DNA of 64,000 nt from FW021-bin31 sp964478125 (GCA_964478125.1 CAYZGR010000008.1:1-64000), one strand, 5' to 3'; positions 9,015 to 18,246 are shown, counted from the first letter of the stretch. Program-made: numbers and translations. Notes: generated by a model from the letters alone, not told the origin.

Positions 9015-10277
9015 ATGATTGATGTACTTCTTGGTTTACAATGGGGAGATGAAGGAAAGGGAAAAATTGTAGATTATTTTGCCGGTAAATATGATGTGGT
9101 CGTCCGCTTTCAAGGCGGGCCAAACGCGGGCCATACGCTATATGTAAATGGCAAAAAGGTGATCCTCAGGACCATTCCTTCCGGCATCTTTCATGAGGGA
9201 GTGATCAATCTTATCGGAAACGGTGTCGTACTGGATCCGGTGGCTTTTCAGGTAGAAGCCGAGGAGCTGACAGCGCTGGGTATAGATCTTAAAAGCCAAT
9301 TATATATCTCCGAAAAAACAAGCCTGATCCTGCCTACCCATCGTGCGCTGGATAAAGCTTCTGAAATAGCCAAAGGGAAAGAGAAGATAGGTTCTACGCT
9401 CCGGGGAATCGGACCTGCATACATGGATAAAACCGGTAGAAACTCTCTTCGCGTGGGAGACATTACCCGTCCGGACTTTAAAGATGCATATGAAAAATTA
9501 AAAAATAAGCACCTCGAAATGCTGGCGCATTACCAGTTCGAGGAGGGCATTACCCGCTGGGAGGAAGAATTTTTTACCGCCATTGATTACCTGCGTAAGA
9601 TGAACCGGGTGAGCGGTGAATATTTTATTAATAACTTACTCCAAAAAGGGAAAAAAATTATGGCCGAAGGCGCCCAGGGAAGCATGCTGGATGTGGACTT
9701 TGGCACTTATCCTTTTGTAACTTCTTCCAACACCATATCGGCGGCTGTTTGCACGGGAGTCGGCGTGGCCCCTTCCCAAATTAAAGAGGTTATCGGTGTA
9801 ACCAAAGCATATTGCACGCGCGTGGGCAGCGGCCCTTTTCCCACAGAACTTTCAGACAAAACCGGCGAGAAACTGGCCAAAATAGGCAACGAGTTCGGGG
9901 CCGTTACCGGACGCCCCAGGCGCTGCGGCTGGATAGATCTGGTAGCCTTGAGATACACCTGTATGCTTAATGGCGTCACCCAGCTGGTAATGACCAAAGC
10001 CGATGTACTGGACCATTTTGATACCCTTAAAGCCGGTACGGCGTATGAAATAGACGGCAAAGAAACCCGCGAACTCCCATTCCGACTTGAAACAGATGAT
10101 CTAAAACCGGTCTACACGCAGTTTGAATCCTGGAATGAACCTGCAGCCACTGCCGTAACCTTTGATCAGCTTCCGGCCGAAATGAAGACCTACCTCCAAT
10201 TCATTGAGGCCTATCTGAATGTGCCTGTAAAATATGTTTCTACAGGACCTGCCCGTGATCAAATCGTGGTAAAATAA
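9015..10277 (+). CDS. purA: Adenylosuccinate synthetase
   Basis: Joins IMP and aspartate using GTP to form adenylosuccinate, the first step from IMP to AMP. The 420-residue product has the GTP-binding WGDEGKGK (residues 10-17, catalytic Asp12) and NAGHT with catalytic His40. It also has the IMP-site segment GSTLRGIGPAY and the GRPRRCGWID signature. Length is normal. It sits alone between rel and a small hypothetical gene, with its own -7 box. Purine synthesis is also represented by purQ at 17.5 kb, but the two are not one operon. Confidence 0.98.
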   Translation: MIDVLLGLQWGDEGKGKIVDYFAGKYDVVVRFQGGPNAGHTLYVNGKKVILRTIPSGIFHEGVINLIGNGVVLDPVAFQVEAEELTALGIDLKSQLYISEKTSLILPTHRALDKASEIAKGKEKIGSTLRGIGPAYMDKTGRNSLRVGDITRPDFKDAYEKLKNKHLEMLAHYQFEEGITRWEEEFFTAIDYLRKMNRVSGEYFINNLLQKGKKIMAEGAQGSMLDVDFGTYPFVTSSNTISAAVCTGVGVAPSQIKEVIGVTKAYCTRVGSGPFPTELSDKTGEKLAKIGNEFGAVTGRPRRCGWIDLVALRYTCMLNGVTQLVMTKADVLDHFDTLKAGTAYEIDGKETRELPFRLETDDLKPVYTQFESWNEPAATAVTFDQLPAEMKTYLQFIEAYLNVPVKYVSTGPARDQIVVK

Positions 10278-10308
10278 TTTCCGGCCCCCGGTCCGTTCTC
10301 CTAAAAAA

Positions 10309-10359
10309 TAAAGGTTTCAAAAATAAATTTGGCAGTTAGAAAAAACCATCAAACCTTTA
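10309..10359. repeat. 9-bp inverted repeat upstream of small gene
   Basis: TAAAGGTTT (10309-10317) and AAACCTTTA (10351-10359) are perfect inverted copies separated by 33 bases. They lie between purA and the small gene at 10455. It could be an operator or a weak transcript hairpin; there is no T-run after it. Confidence 0.35.
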
Positions 10360-10454
10360 CATCCTGAAATGTCGGTATCGCTTGTATAGAGCAGTTGGCA
10401 TACGTTTCAGCTTTTGTGTTTGTATTTATGTGTAATCCGTTTAAATCATAGCAC

Positions 10455-10736
10455 ATGAACTCAAAATTTGAAAAAGGGAAAAAAGGCGTGAAAAGATCTA
10501 CCGCCAGTCCCAAGGGAAAGGCCCCAAACCAAAAAGGTAAAAAGGGAGCCCCAGACCGGTCTTTCGATGAGGAACTTTTTGACCCGGATCTGTTTGATGA
10601 AAAACCGAGATCCAAGAAAAGACCGGGAAAAGAAACGCAAGCCATTGAGGATGAAATCTTTTTTGATGACGACCTGGGTGGAATGAATTTTCTTGATGAT
10701 GACACTTATTATGATGACGATGATGATTTGTTTTAG
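10455..10736 (+). CDS. Small charge-segregated protein of unknown function
   Basis: 93 residues, not recognised. The N-terminal half is strongly basic and Lys-rich (KGKKGVKRS, QKGKKGAPDR). The C-terminal half is strongly acidic, with runs of Asp (EIFFDDDLGG, DDDDDLF at the end). No signal peptide, membrane segment or cysteine is present. Such bipolar, low-complexity proteins are often disordered and may bind nucleic acid, ribosomes or basic partners, but that is inference. The gene stands alone, with a 177-base upstream gap holding an inverted repeat, and converges with the oxidoreductase gene 12 bases away. A coding assignment is likely from codon pattern and clean start and stop. Confidence 0.7.
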   Translation: MNSKFEKGKKGVKRSTASPKGKAPNQKGKKGAPDRSFDEELFDPDLFDEKPRSKKRPGKETQAIEDEIFFDDDLGGMNFLDDDTYYDDDDDLF

Positions 10737-10748
10737 TATCACGGAGTT

Positions 10749-11807
10749 CTAATTCAAAATCACCACCTTCATTTGTTTCTGGCTTTCAAGCGCCGCTTCA
10801 ATAATTTGCATATTCAAAAGTGAATCTGAAAGCGGTACAGGGGAAGGATTACCTTCTCGTAAATGTTGGTATACCTTTTCGTAGAATTGCCGGTAACATC
10901 CACGAGGAGTGGGGATCTGTTCGCGGATCACTACTCCATTTTCTATCGTATGCAACAGGCCTCTTGCAGAATCGGGCTCTTTTCCCCAATCAGGGGTGCA
11001 GGGGGACCGTCCTTCTTGCAGGACATCTTCTTGCACATCTGCCCTGGGTTTTAAAAAACTACCGGAAGTACCGTGCAATATATAAGCAGGAACAGGCTCC
11101 CGGACCAGCAGGCTAGACTTCAGACTACAGTTGAACCCGGGGTAAAGCAATTGAATATTGAAATAATCATCTACCAGGGAACCTGTCCGATGGGTCTGTA
11201 CCCGCGCAAATACGGCTTCAGGTTTCCCGAATAAGGCAATAGCCTGGTCTATCAGATGTGGGCCCAGATCAAAAATAAGCCCTACTCCCGGCTCCGCCTT
11301 CTCTTTATGCTTCTTCGGACTGGGCTCCATTCTATAACGATCATAATGAAATTCTGCTTCGATCAATGTTCCCAGCCGCTTGTTTTCAATAACCTGCCGC
11401 ACGACCAGGAAATCACTGTCCCAACGGCGATTTTGGAAAACTACCAACATCTTTCCCGACTCTTCCGCAAGCCTGACCAGCTCCTCAGCCTGCTTATAGG
11501 ACGCTGCAAAAGGCTTTTCCACAATCACGTGCTTACCTGCTTGTAAAGCTTGTCGCACATATTCAAAGTGGGTAACATTGGGCGTATTGACAACAATGAG
11601 CTCCAGGCTTTCATCTGTCAGCATCTCTGCAACAGAATCAAAGGAGCGAACCTCCGGATAACGGTCTGCCGCCCGCTTCTGATGTCGTTCTACCACCGCC
11701 GCCCATTCAAATTCTTCCATGCAATTTAAAAAAGGAGCATGAAAAACCCGGCCCGACATGCCGTAAGAACATATTCCTGTTTTGATCTTTTTATCTATCA
11801 CCGCCAT
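10749..11807 (-). CDS. Gfo/Idh/MocA family oxidoreductase
   Basis: NAD(P)-dependent dehydrogenase of 352 residues, usually acting on sugars or inositol-like substrates. The N-terminal Rossmann fold starts KIKTGICSYGMSGRVFHAPF. The family motif EKPFAAS (conserved Lys of the E-K-P motif) follows at about residue 98. A C-terminal substrate domain contains DLGPHLIDQA with the conserved Asp and His. I chose the ATG at 11807 (MAVIDKKIK); a longer frame to 11867 adds a hydrophobic non-family stretch. Length is typical. It is monocistronic, and its substrate cannot be named. Confidence 0.92.
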   Translation of the reverse strand: MAVIDKKIKTGICSYGMSGRVFHAPFLNCMEEFEWAAVVERHQKRAADRYPEVRSFDSVAEMLTDESLELIVVNTPNVTHFEYVRQALQAGKHVIVEKPFAASYKQAEELVRLAEESGKMLVVFQNRRWDSDFLVVRQVIENKRLGTLIEAEFHYDRYRMEPSPKKHKEKAEPGVGLIFDLGPHLIDQAIALFGKPEAVFARVQTHRTGSLVDDYFNIQLLYPGFNCSLKSSLLVREPVPAYILHGTSGSFLKPRADVQEDVLQEGRSPCTPDWGKEPDSARGLLHTIENGVVIREQIPTPRGCYRQFYEKVYQHLREGNPSPVPLSDSLLNMQIIEAALESQKQMKVVILN

Positions 11808-11910
11808 TATTTTAGATCCTGTTTGATAAAAAGGGAAAAGTACAAAAAAAGCTGGTCCTTTAGACATTTTGTTTGGATTATTTCGAAAAATCCCTGTTGT
11901 TCAATTAAAT

Positions 11911-11999
11911 TATAGAACGCGGATGACGCCGATAATGAGGATCTTTTAAGATTTTTATCCGTATAAATCATAAGTATCATAAAAGATCCGTGTTCCATC
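11911..11999. repeat. Candidate dispersed intergenic repeat (GGAT-rich element)
   Basis: The 326-base gap between 11808 and 12133 has no gene. Within it 11911-11999 has iterated GGAT/CGAT units (GCGGATGACGCCGAT) and a perfect 9-bp inverted repeat, GGATCTTTT (11939-11947) and AAAAGATCC (11981-11989). It ends with GATCCGTGTTCC. From memory this resembles a family of short elements found many times in intergenic DNA of Bacteroidota and other phyla. Only one copy is seen here, so the repeat status is inference. Confidence 0.45.
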
Positions 12000-12091
12000 T
12001 TCTTCTATAAAAGAGATCCGGGCGATACTTATTGATAAGGCAAGGCCCCGCTATAGGGTACAGCCGTTTCCCCACTTTTTACCGGACACCA

Positions 12092-12121
12092 TTGAAAAAA
12101 TAGCTAAAAAGTATAACTTTA
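12092..12121 (+). promoter_or_regulatory. Candidate promoter of the DUF1501 gene
   Basis: TTG (12092-12094), 19 bases, then TAACTTTA (12114-12121), one mismatch from TAnnTTTG. It lies 12 bases before the ATG at 12134, so the transcript would have almost no leader. Confidence 0.45.
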
Positions 12122-12133
12122 ACCCGAACCGCC

Positions 12134-13183
12134 ATGGAGATCAGTCGCAGACAGTTTATTCAAACCGGCGCTTTGGCTTCAGCCACGGCCCTGTTACCCG
12201 GCTTTCTTTCCGCCGTTGACAGAAAAGATACAACTCAAGGCCCTATACTATTACTACTGACGCTCTCGGGTGGAAATGATAGTTTAAACACGGTGATCCC
12301 ATTTAGAAATGAGGCATATTACAAGGCGCGTCCTGATCTGGGCATACGTTCCCAAAGGGTATTGAAACTTAATGATGAACTGGGCCTGCATCCCGCGCTT
12401 TCCGGTTTTAGAAAGCTGTATGATGAAGGGCTGTTGGGCTTTTTCAACCAGGCCGGCTATCCCTCGACCGAATATTCCCATTCGCGCGCGTCCCGCGTTT
12501 GGGAGACGGCTTCCGCGCATCTCCACACCGGTTGGATCGGGCGTTTTTTGGATCTATATCCACAGGAAATTGCGATAGAGGCCGACTCCCGCCATAACCT
12601 CGCCTTAAAAGGGAAAAGCAGGAGGGGGCAGCTTTTGTCTGAAGCAACCTGCCTTTTGGCCAACTCCAAAAGGCATTCCTCTCATCCCGTCTATCCCGAA
12701 GGCTGTTTTGGCCAAAAGCTCAAAAATATTGCGAGCCTGATCACTTCCGGCTGCACCGCAGGCGTATACCACCTTTCGCTGGAGGGTTTCGACACGCATG
12801 TTCAGCAAAAGGAACAACACGATCATTTACTCTATCAATTGGGAAACGGATTGCACGCTCTCGCAACGGATCTAAAGAAAAAAGGGCTATTTCAAAAGGT
12901 CCTGGTTTTGGTTTATTCCGAATTTGGAAGAGAAATTGCACAAAACCATACCGGAGGAACAGAACATGGAAAAGGAGGAACCGTATTTCTCATTTCAGGC
13001 AGTTTAAAAAAACAAGGCTTGCTAAATATAGCTGCCAACCGGGGCCCTCTCGACCTTCACGCCAATGCCTTGCCATGTACCTTAGACTTCCGCGAGATCT
13101 ATGCCACCCTTTTAAATCGCTGGTTCCATGCGGACGACCAATCGGTATTGAAAAACGCTTACCCGCTTCTGGATTTTATTTAA
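12134..13183 (+). CDS. DUF1501 domain-containing, Tat-exported protein
   Basis: 349 residues. The N-terminus is a twin-arginine signal (SRRQFIQTGALASATALLPG), so the folded protein is probably exported to the periplasm. The mature part has the DUF1501 features LLLTLSGGNDSLNTVIP near residues 35-52, a central DTHVQQKEQHDHLL segment and VLVYSEFGREIAQN with TEHGKGG near the end. The fold belongs to the alkaline phosphatase/sulfatase superfamily, but no enzyme activity is established. DUF1501 genes often pair with a DUF1800 gene; none is present here. Next is a secreted protein gene 58 bases downstream. Confidence 0.88.
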   Translation: MEISRRQFIQTGALASATALLPGFLSAVDRKDTTQGPILLLLTLSGGNDSLNTVIPFRNEAYYKARPDLGIRSQRVLKLNDELGLHPALSGFRKLYDEGLLGFFNQAGYPSTEYSHSRASRVWETASAHLHTGWIGRFLDLYPQEIAIEADSRHNLALKGKSRRGQLLSEATCLLANSKRHSSHPVYPEGCFGQKLKNIASLITSGCTAGVYHLSLEGFDTHVQQKEQHDHLLYQLGNGLHALATDLKKKGLFQKVLVLVYSEFGREIAQNHTGGTEHGKGGTVFLISGSLKKQGLLNIAANRGPLDLHANALPCTLDFREIYATLLNRWFHADDQSVLKNAYPLLDFI

Positions 13184-13241
13184 GCCGTATTCAGGAAAAA
13201 GTTGTAACTTTCTTCTTCTCAAATTTCTTAAATTCTGAAAA

Positions 13242-14678
13242 ATGAGCTGGCTTTTAAACAGGCTTGTGTTCTTTTCAATGGCCGTGATTGTACTTTTTCC
13301 ATTCCCGACCCGCGGCCAACAGATTTATTATTCTCCCCTGCCAGGCGTCAGGGCCGTTTCCACCGAATTTGAAATCATAGGGAAATACAACGGGAAACAG
13401 TTCCTTTATACCAAAAACTATTCCAGCCGCCAAATTACATGTTACAGTGCAAAAATGAAACCTGTAGATACGATAAAGTTGGAATTCCTGCCTTATGATC
13501 TAAAGGACGTGCATTTTATCGCACTACCCGACGGCTTTATCATGGTTTACCAGTTTGTTGAAAAGCGGGATATTTACTGCAAAGCCGTGAAGTTTAACGG
13601 TAAGGGGACAAAAATAAAAAAACCGCAACTGATAGACAAAACATCGCACCCATTCGAAATACTGGGAGACCGGACCTATTCCGATGTGGTTTCAGAAAAT
13701 AAAAGCCGCATCATGATCTATAAACTGATCAAAAAACCGGAGGAAAAAACACTTACCTTCAAGACCTTCCTTTTTGATAGCAGCCTGAACCTTTTACAAA
13801 AGGGAGAGGTCTCCGTTCCATACGATTACAGCAGCGGGCCCCGCCAGATTCGATTGGCCAATAACGGCGGATTGTATTTCTTATACGGGACAGGCGACTA
13901 TTCTTATCAACCTTATTATAAGCATATTTCCCTTTATTATAAACCGCCTCATGAAAATAAGTTGCTTAGCCAACTGTTGCTTTTTAAAACCTCCCTGCCT
14001 ACTGCCCACCCTCTTTTGACGCTTAATGAAAAAGAGCATACTTTATGGATCAATACCTTTAATTTTGATAAGAAGAAAAGGCATCTGACAAGCCTTTCCA
14101 CCTATCGGTATCATATGGATTCCATTAAAAGGATCCAAGGGACCATCGGACAATTCAGCCCTGAACTGAGAAGCGCCTTTGCCACAAAAAGAAGCAGGAG
14201 GAAAGCCGTTTTTGATCACTATGTACCCAGGAGATTGATCTTCGACCGCTCCGGTTCGGCGCTCTTGATAGCAGAGAAGCTGTTTCATGATACAGACAAC
14301 AAAACTTACTATGGGACTATCGGCTTATTCAGCCTGGACGAGGAAGGTCATATTAAAAAGATCCAACGTATTATCAAGGAGCAGAAGCAATACAGCTATT
14401 CCCGCTCTGGTTCTTTTTTGGTGATGAACAACGGACGCGCGTTACATTTCCTGGTGAATAAATCGCACGGGGTTACCCGGTTTTTGAATAATCATATTTA
14501 CTTATTAAGGGATTATCGCTTTCTCACGGACAAAACATTAGAAAAAATGCCGCTTATGCCGCACATGGATAAAGGGTTTAAATGGCTGCCGGGACTGGGA
14601 AAACAAACCGGCCGGGAGGAGGCCGTTATCCCCTGCCTGTCCGGCGGCAACCTGCTGTTCGGCCTTATCGTCTATTGA
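13242..14678 (+). CDS. Secreted protein of unknown function, paralogue A of a tandem pair
   Basis: 478 residues, not recognised. An N-terminal signal peptide ends near PTRGQQ (about 26), predicting export. The rest is rich in beta-strand-like alternating sequence with repeated turns such as LPDGFIMVYQF, suggesting a beta-propeller or similar repeat fold; this is inference. It is clearly paralogous to the next gene: both share TEFEIIGK, an F-x-MVYQ segment, a YCK-GLL/KAV strand and a C-terminus with a W-[LM]-P-x-x-G-[RK]-Q-x-G motif followed by VIPC/VVPC. The 135-base gap contains a small CCTGTT/AACAGG hairpin but no strong promoter. Confidence 0.8.
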   Translation: MSWLLNRLVFFSMAVIVLFPFPTRGQQIYYSPLPGVRAVSTEFEIIGKYNGKQFLYTKNYSSRQITCYSAKMKPVDTIKLEFLPYDLKDVHFIALPDGFIMVYQFVEKRDIYCKAVKFNGKGTKIKKPQLIDKTSHPFEILGDRTYSDVVSENKSRIMIYKLIKKPEEKTLTFKTFLFDSSLNLLQKGEVSVPYDYSSGPRQIRLANNGGLYFLYGTGDYSYQPYYKHISLYYKPPHENKLLSQLLLFKTSLPTAHPLLTLNEKEHTLWINTFNFDKKKRHLTSLSTYRYHMDSIKRIQGTIGQFSPELRSAFATKRSRRKAVFDHYVPRRLIFDRSGSALLIAEKLFHDTDNKTYYGTIGLFSLDEEGHIKKIQRIIKEQKQYSYSRSGSFLVMNNGRALHFLVNKSHGVTRFLNNHIYLLRDYRFLTDKTLEKMPLMPHMDKGFKWLPGLGKQTGREEAVIPCLSGGNLLFGLIVY

Positions 14679-14813
14679 AAGAAAATTTTTTTATTTTAAA
14701 AGTCCTGTTAAAAAAACAGGCTTTAAAAATAAAAATGTTATTTTGGATGTTATCAAGATATTACGACGCTATTGCTCTAAATTGCTTTTTTTTGCATAAA
14801 CTTAGAAGTTAAA

Positions 14814-16391
14814 ATGATGAAACACCTGGCAGCATTCGTTTGCGGATTCATGATCCTGGTATTTTCCATACCCGCTTTTTCTCAACAGGTAACCTATTCC
14901 CAGCCTCTGAAAAAGGACGATTACCGGCATACCGAATTTGAGATCATCGGGAAATTAAAAGTAGAACCCGCTACGGACGACCCGTATGATTCTCATATAC
15001 TGGTTTATAAAAACACAGAAGGCGATCAAAAAATAGCTGTTTATTCTCCCGACATGAAATTGATTGGCAATGTACAGCTCAGATTTATAACCGACGGGCT
15101 GCTGGGCGTAGATTTTCTGGCTTTCCCGGATCACTTTCTGATGGTTTATCAATATCAGGAAGGCGATTTTGTTTATTGCAAAGGGCTGCTGATGGACGGC
15201 AGGGGAAAAGTACTGAAAGAGCCCGTGCTGATCGACTCCAGCGAGGTCGGCCGTAAAAGAATAAAATCCAGGATCTATACCCTGCTCCATTCGGATAATC
15301 GCAACAGAATCCTGATCTACAAGATCAACCAGGATAAAGATTATGATAATATTTTCTATACTTTTTCCTATGACGAGGACCTCAACTTTCTCTTCAACAG
15401 CCGATTGACGCTGCCTATGCAAAACAAGCATGCTTTCCTGGCAGGCTTTAGCCTGTCCAATGACGGTCATTTTGTCTTTGTAAAAGAAGGCCGGCCCACT
15501 AAAAACAGCAATATCAACGAGGCATTCCTGGTTACCAAGGCCCCGATGGCAGATACTTTTTCTGTGGTTTCCCTGCCTCTTCAGGGACACTTCCTGGAAG
15601 AATTAAAACTTCGTGTGGACAATAAGAACAACCGGGTTTTCCTTGGCTCCTTTTTTACCAACTCGCGTCGCGGAAATGTGGCAGGCCTCTATGCCGGACA
15701 CTTTAATCTGGAAGATCAAAAGTTTTATGATTTGAAATTTCTCCCTTTCGGGGAAAACCTGAGAAGGGAAGCCAGCCAGCGCGGATCGATAAACAACTCT
15801 TTTGATAATTATTTTATACGCAAGCTGGTAGTTCGCGGAGATGGCGGCTTTTTGATAACCGCGGAGGACTACTACTCCACTTCCAGGAACAACGACTGGA
15901 ATCGCTGGAATCCCCTGTATAGTCCATGGGGATTCTCACCTTATTATTATTCACCCTACTATTCGCCTTACTCTTATTCTCCTTTTTCTCCATGGTATTA
16001 CAGCCCTTACGGCTTCAATAACAACCGGGGAGTAAATTATCACTACCTGGACGTGGCCATCCTATCTTACGACAGCACCGGGAAATTGATATGGAGTAAT
16101 TTTATACGAAAAAATCAACAGGATGACGACAATGCATCCTTCTTGTCTTATAAGATGATAAACATTGGCAGCGCCCTGTTATTTATTTATAACAGTCCAT
16201 TCCGTCGGTCCTTTCTCCTAACGGCCATGAGTGTTACGCCCGATGGAAAACTGAGCAAGCTGCCTACCTTAAGGGGGCTGGATAACGGTTATCAATGGAT
16301 GCCGCGATACGGACGCCAGATCGGAGCACGAACGGTCGTGGTCCCCTGCATTTACAGGAATTACATTTGCTTTGCCAAAATAGTTTTTTAA
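14814..16391 (+). CDS. Secreted protein of unknown function, paralogue B with Tyr/Ser/Pro-rich insert
   Basis: 525 residues, not recognised. A signal peptide ends near PAFSQQ. The body aligns by eye with the preceding gene from TEFEIIGK onward to the C-terminal WMPRYGRQIGARTVVVPC. An insert of roughly 35 residues near positions 365-400 is absent from paralogue A. It is made of repeated YYSPYYSPYSYSP-like units, a low-complexity aromatic and proline-rich stretch. A second ATG at 14817 is an equally good start. The following membrane protein gene begins 16 bases after the stop, so they may be cotranscribed. Function is unknown; a surface or periplasmic location is likely. Confidence 0.8.
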   Translation: MMKHLAAFVCGFMILVFSIPAFSQQVTYSQPLKKDDYRHTEFEIIGKLKVEPATDDPYDSHILVYKNTEGDQKIAVYSPDMKLIGNVQLRFITDGLLGVDFLAFPDHFLMVYQYQEGDFVYCKGLLMDGRGKVLKEPVLIDSSEVGRKRIKSRIYTLLHSDNRNRILIYKINQDKDYDNIFYTFSYDEDLNFLFNSRLTLPMQNKHAFLAGFSLSNDGHFVFVKEGRPTKNSNINEAFLVTKAPMADTFSVVSLPLQGHFLEELKLRVDNKNNRVFLGSFFTNSRRGNVAGLYAGHFNLEDQKFYDLKFLPFGENLRREASQRGSINNSFDNYFIRKLVVRGDGGFLITAEDYYSTSRNNDWNRWNPLYSPWGFSPYYYSPYYSPYSYSPFSPWYYSPYGFNNNRGVNYHYLDVAILSYDSTGKLIWSNFIRKNQQDDDNASFLSYKMINIGSALLFIYNSPFRRSFLLTAMSVTPDGKLSKLPTLRGLDNGYQWMPRYGRQIGARTVVVPCIYRNYICFAKIVF

Positions 16392-16407
16392 TCCAATAGC
16401 TGTTGCC

Positions 16408-17391
16408 GTGTTTCGATGGTTGCGTTCGGGAAATCCCTATTCTCTTATTTACCTGTTGTTTTATGCCCTTGTAATTAAGTTTTATTACCTGATACACCCG
16501 GTGGGCCCGGTGCTTTCCCCTGCTTCAGACGGGTTAATTTACCAACCGCTGATACAGGGACTGGAGCATAGGTTGAACATGGGGCCCGAGGGCTTTACGA
16601 TCCTGGCTTTTCTGTTCCTCCTTGCCGAAGCAATCGTGTTAAATGCCCAAGTAAACCGTTTCCGTATTTTACCCGGGACCACTTATTTTACCGCATTCAG
16701 TTTTATCCTTTTTTCGGGCTTTATCGCTTCCTGGAATGCTTTTTCGGCTCCCCTGTTGGCCGGCTTGCTTATTCTGGCCCTGGTTCATCAATTATTTAAA
16801 CTGCACAATACAACGACGCCGCGCAGCACAGCTTTCAATCTCGGACTAACTGTGGGCTTTGCCAGCCTCCTTTATTTTCCGGCTATTGCACTGCTCCTGG
16901 TGGTCTGGTTCGCATTGGTAAGTGTTCGTCCTTTCAGGCTCTCCGAATGGATACTGGTCGTACTGGGCGTCTTTTGCCCTTATTATTTTATTGGGACCGT
17001 CCTGTTTCTGACAGACCGTTTGTACCGGATGAAGGATATTCCGCTTCCCGGATTCAGCGTCCCTGAACTCGTTTATTCTTACTGGATATTAAGTGGAATG
17101 ATCGGGCTCTTGCTCTATTTTATATATGGCAGCCTCCGGCTTCAACAGGACTATTCAAAAATGCTCATTTACGTTCGCAAGTCCTGGATAATCCTGCTGG
17201 CATTCCTCACCATTGCACTCGCCTTGCCTTTTTTGCCGGATACTTTCCGGGTAGACGGATGGTTTATCGCTTTTTTCCCGATATCCATTTTCATAGCCTG
17301 CGGTTTTTCCCATCTGAAGAAACAGTGGTTTGGGTGGCTGCTCCATCTGCTGGCCCTGGGATTTGTGCTTTTTGTACAATGGGGGCGCTAA
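16408..17391 (+). CDS. Polytopic inner-membrane protein, possibly DUF6427 family
   Basis: 327 residues with about eight or nine hydrophobic segments through the whole length and no soluble domain. It begins MFRWLRSGNPYSLIYLLFYA from a GTG codon at 16408; no ATG fits. The pattern of short loops and the N-terminal FRSGNP-type start resemble Bacteroidota DUF6427 proteins, which I recall near gliding or purine genes, but I could not confirm this. It starts 16 bases after the secreted paralogue and lies 83 bases before purQ. Function is not known. Confidence 0.75.
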   Translation: MFRWLRSGNPYSLIYLLFYALVIKFYYLIHPVGPVLSPASDGLIYQPLIQGLEHRLNMGPEGFTILAFLFLLAEAIVLNAQVNRFRILPGTTYFTAFSFILFSGFIASWNAFSAPLLAGLLILALVHQLFKLHNTTTPRSTAFNLGLTVGFASLLYFPAIALLLVVWFALVSVRPFRLSEWILVVLGVFCPYYFIGTVLFLTDRLYRMKDIPLPGFSVPELVYSYWILSGMIGLLLYFIYGSLRLQQDYSKMLIYVRKSWIILLAFLTIALALPFLPDTFRVDGWFIAFFPISIFIACGFSHLKKQWFGWLLHLLALGFVLFVQWGR

Positions 17392-17440
17392 AATCTTTGT
17401 TAAAAAAGCCTCATAACCTGACCGATTGCTCCAAGAAGCG

Positions 17441-17448
17441 TATTTTTG
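17441..17448 (+). promoter_or_regulatory. Candidate -7 box of purQ
   Basis: TATTTTTG fits TAnnTTTG and lies 26 bases before the purQ ATG. A TTG at 17426-17428 is too close to be a standard -33 element. Confidence 0.45.
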
Positions 17449-17474
17449 CAGGAACTGGTATTAAATTAATTCAA

Positions 17475-18179
17475 ATGAGGTTTGGAGTTGTTGTCTTTCC
17501 GGGATCTAATTGCGACCGAGATATGGTCCATGCACTTCAGGATGACCTGGGAGCAGAGGTCGTTCAACTCTGGCATAAGGAGCAATCCCTGAAAGGATTT
17601 GAAACGGAGGATTGTATCGTACTGCCGGGCGGATTTTCTTATGGAGATTATCTGAGATGTGGCGCCATCGCCCGCTTTAGCCCGATGATGCAGGCTGTAA
17701 TTGACTTTGCGAAGAAAGGAGGGAAAGTATTGGGAATCTGCAACGGGTTCCAGGTACTTTGCGAGACCGGTTTATTACCCGGCGTACTGTTGGAAAACAA
17801 CCAACGCAAATTCGTTTGCAAAAATGCCTACCTCATCAGCAATAACCCCACCACTATTTTGACCCGGGAGCTTCAGGGAAAGATCCTAAAGATACCGGTA
17901 GCGCATGGTGAAGGACGATACTATGCTGATGAAAAAACGCTGGCGCTCCTTGAGGCCAACCAACAAGTCCTCTTTCGCTATTGTGATAAAAATGGAAAGG
18001 AAGAAGGCGCTTTTAACCCGAACGGTTCTCTTAACAATATAGCAGGTATTTGCAATGAGAATAAAAATGTATTTGGCATGATGCCTCATCCCGAAAGAGC
18101 CACTACGATGAGCTTGGGAAACACGGATGGGAGGCTGATCCTCGAGGGATTGCTGGGGCGTGTAGCCGAATCGGTCTAA
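17475..18179 (+). CDS. purQ: Phosphoribosylformylglycinamidine synthase glutaminase subunit PurQ
   Basis: Class I glutamine amidotransferase of 234 residues. It supplies ammonia to PurL for conversion of FGAR to FGAM in purine synthesis. The nucleophile Cys is in GICNGFQVLCE, and His and Glu of the triad are in MMPHPERA. The start MRFGVVVFPGSNCDRD at 17475 is the conserved PurQ N-terminus; an in-frame extension to 17259 overlaps the membrane protein gene and is not real. purL and purS are not in this window, so this is a split-type PurLQS system with a detached glutaminase. Confidence 0.96.
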   Translation: MRFGVVVFPGSNCDRDMVHALQDDLGAEVVQLWHKEQSLKGFETEDCIVLPGGFSYGDYLRCGAIARFSPMMQAVIDFAKKGGKVLGICNGFQVLCETGLLPGVLLENNQRKFVCKNAYLISNNPTTILTRELQGKILKIPVAHGEGRYYADEKTLALLEANQQVLFRYCDKNGKEEGAFNPNGSLNNIAGICNENKNVFGMMPHPERATTMSLGNTDGRLILEGLLGRVAESV

Positions 18180-18246
18180 ATATGCAGATCGACGCCTTTT
18201 CGAGAATCCTTCAGTAAATTTTTAAACACTAAAACTTACCGATATC

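Noticed and set aside
14955..15590. A 211-residue minus-strand reading frame
   Set aside because: It is opposite the secreted paralogue B, which has a signal peptide and a paralogue; the opposite frame has no family features.
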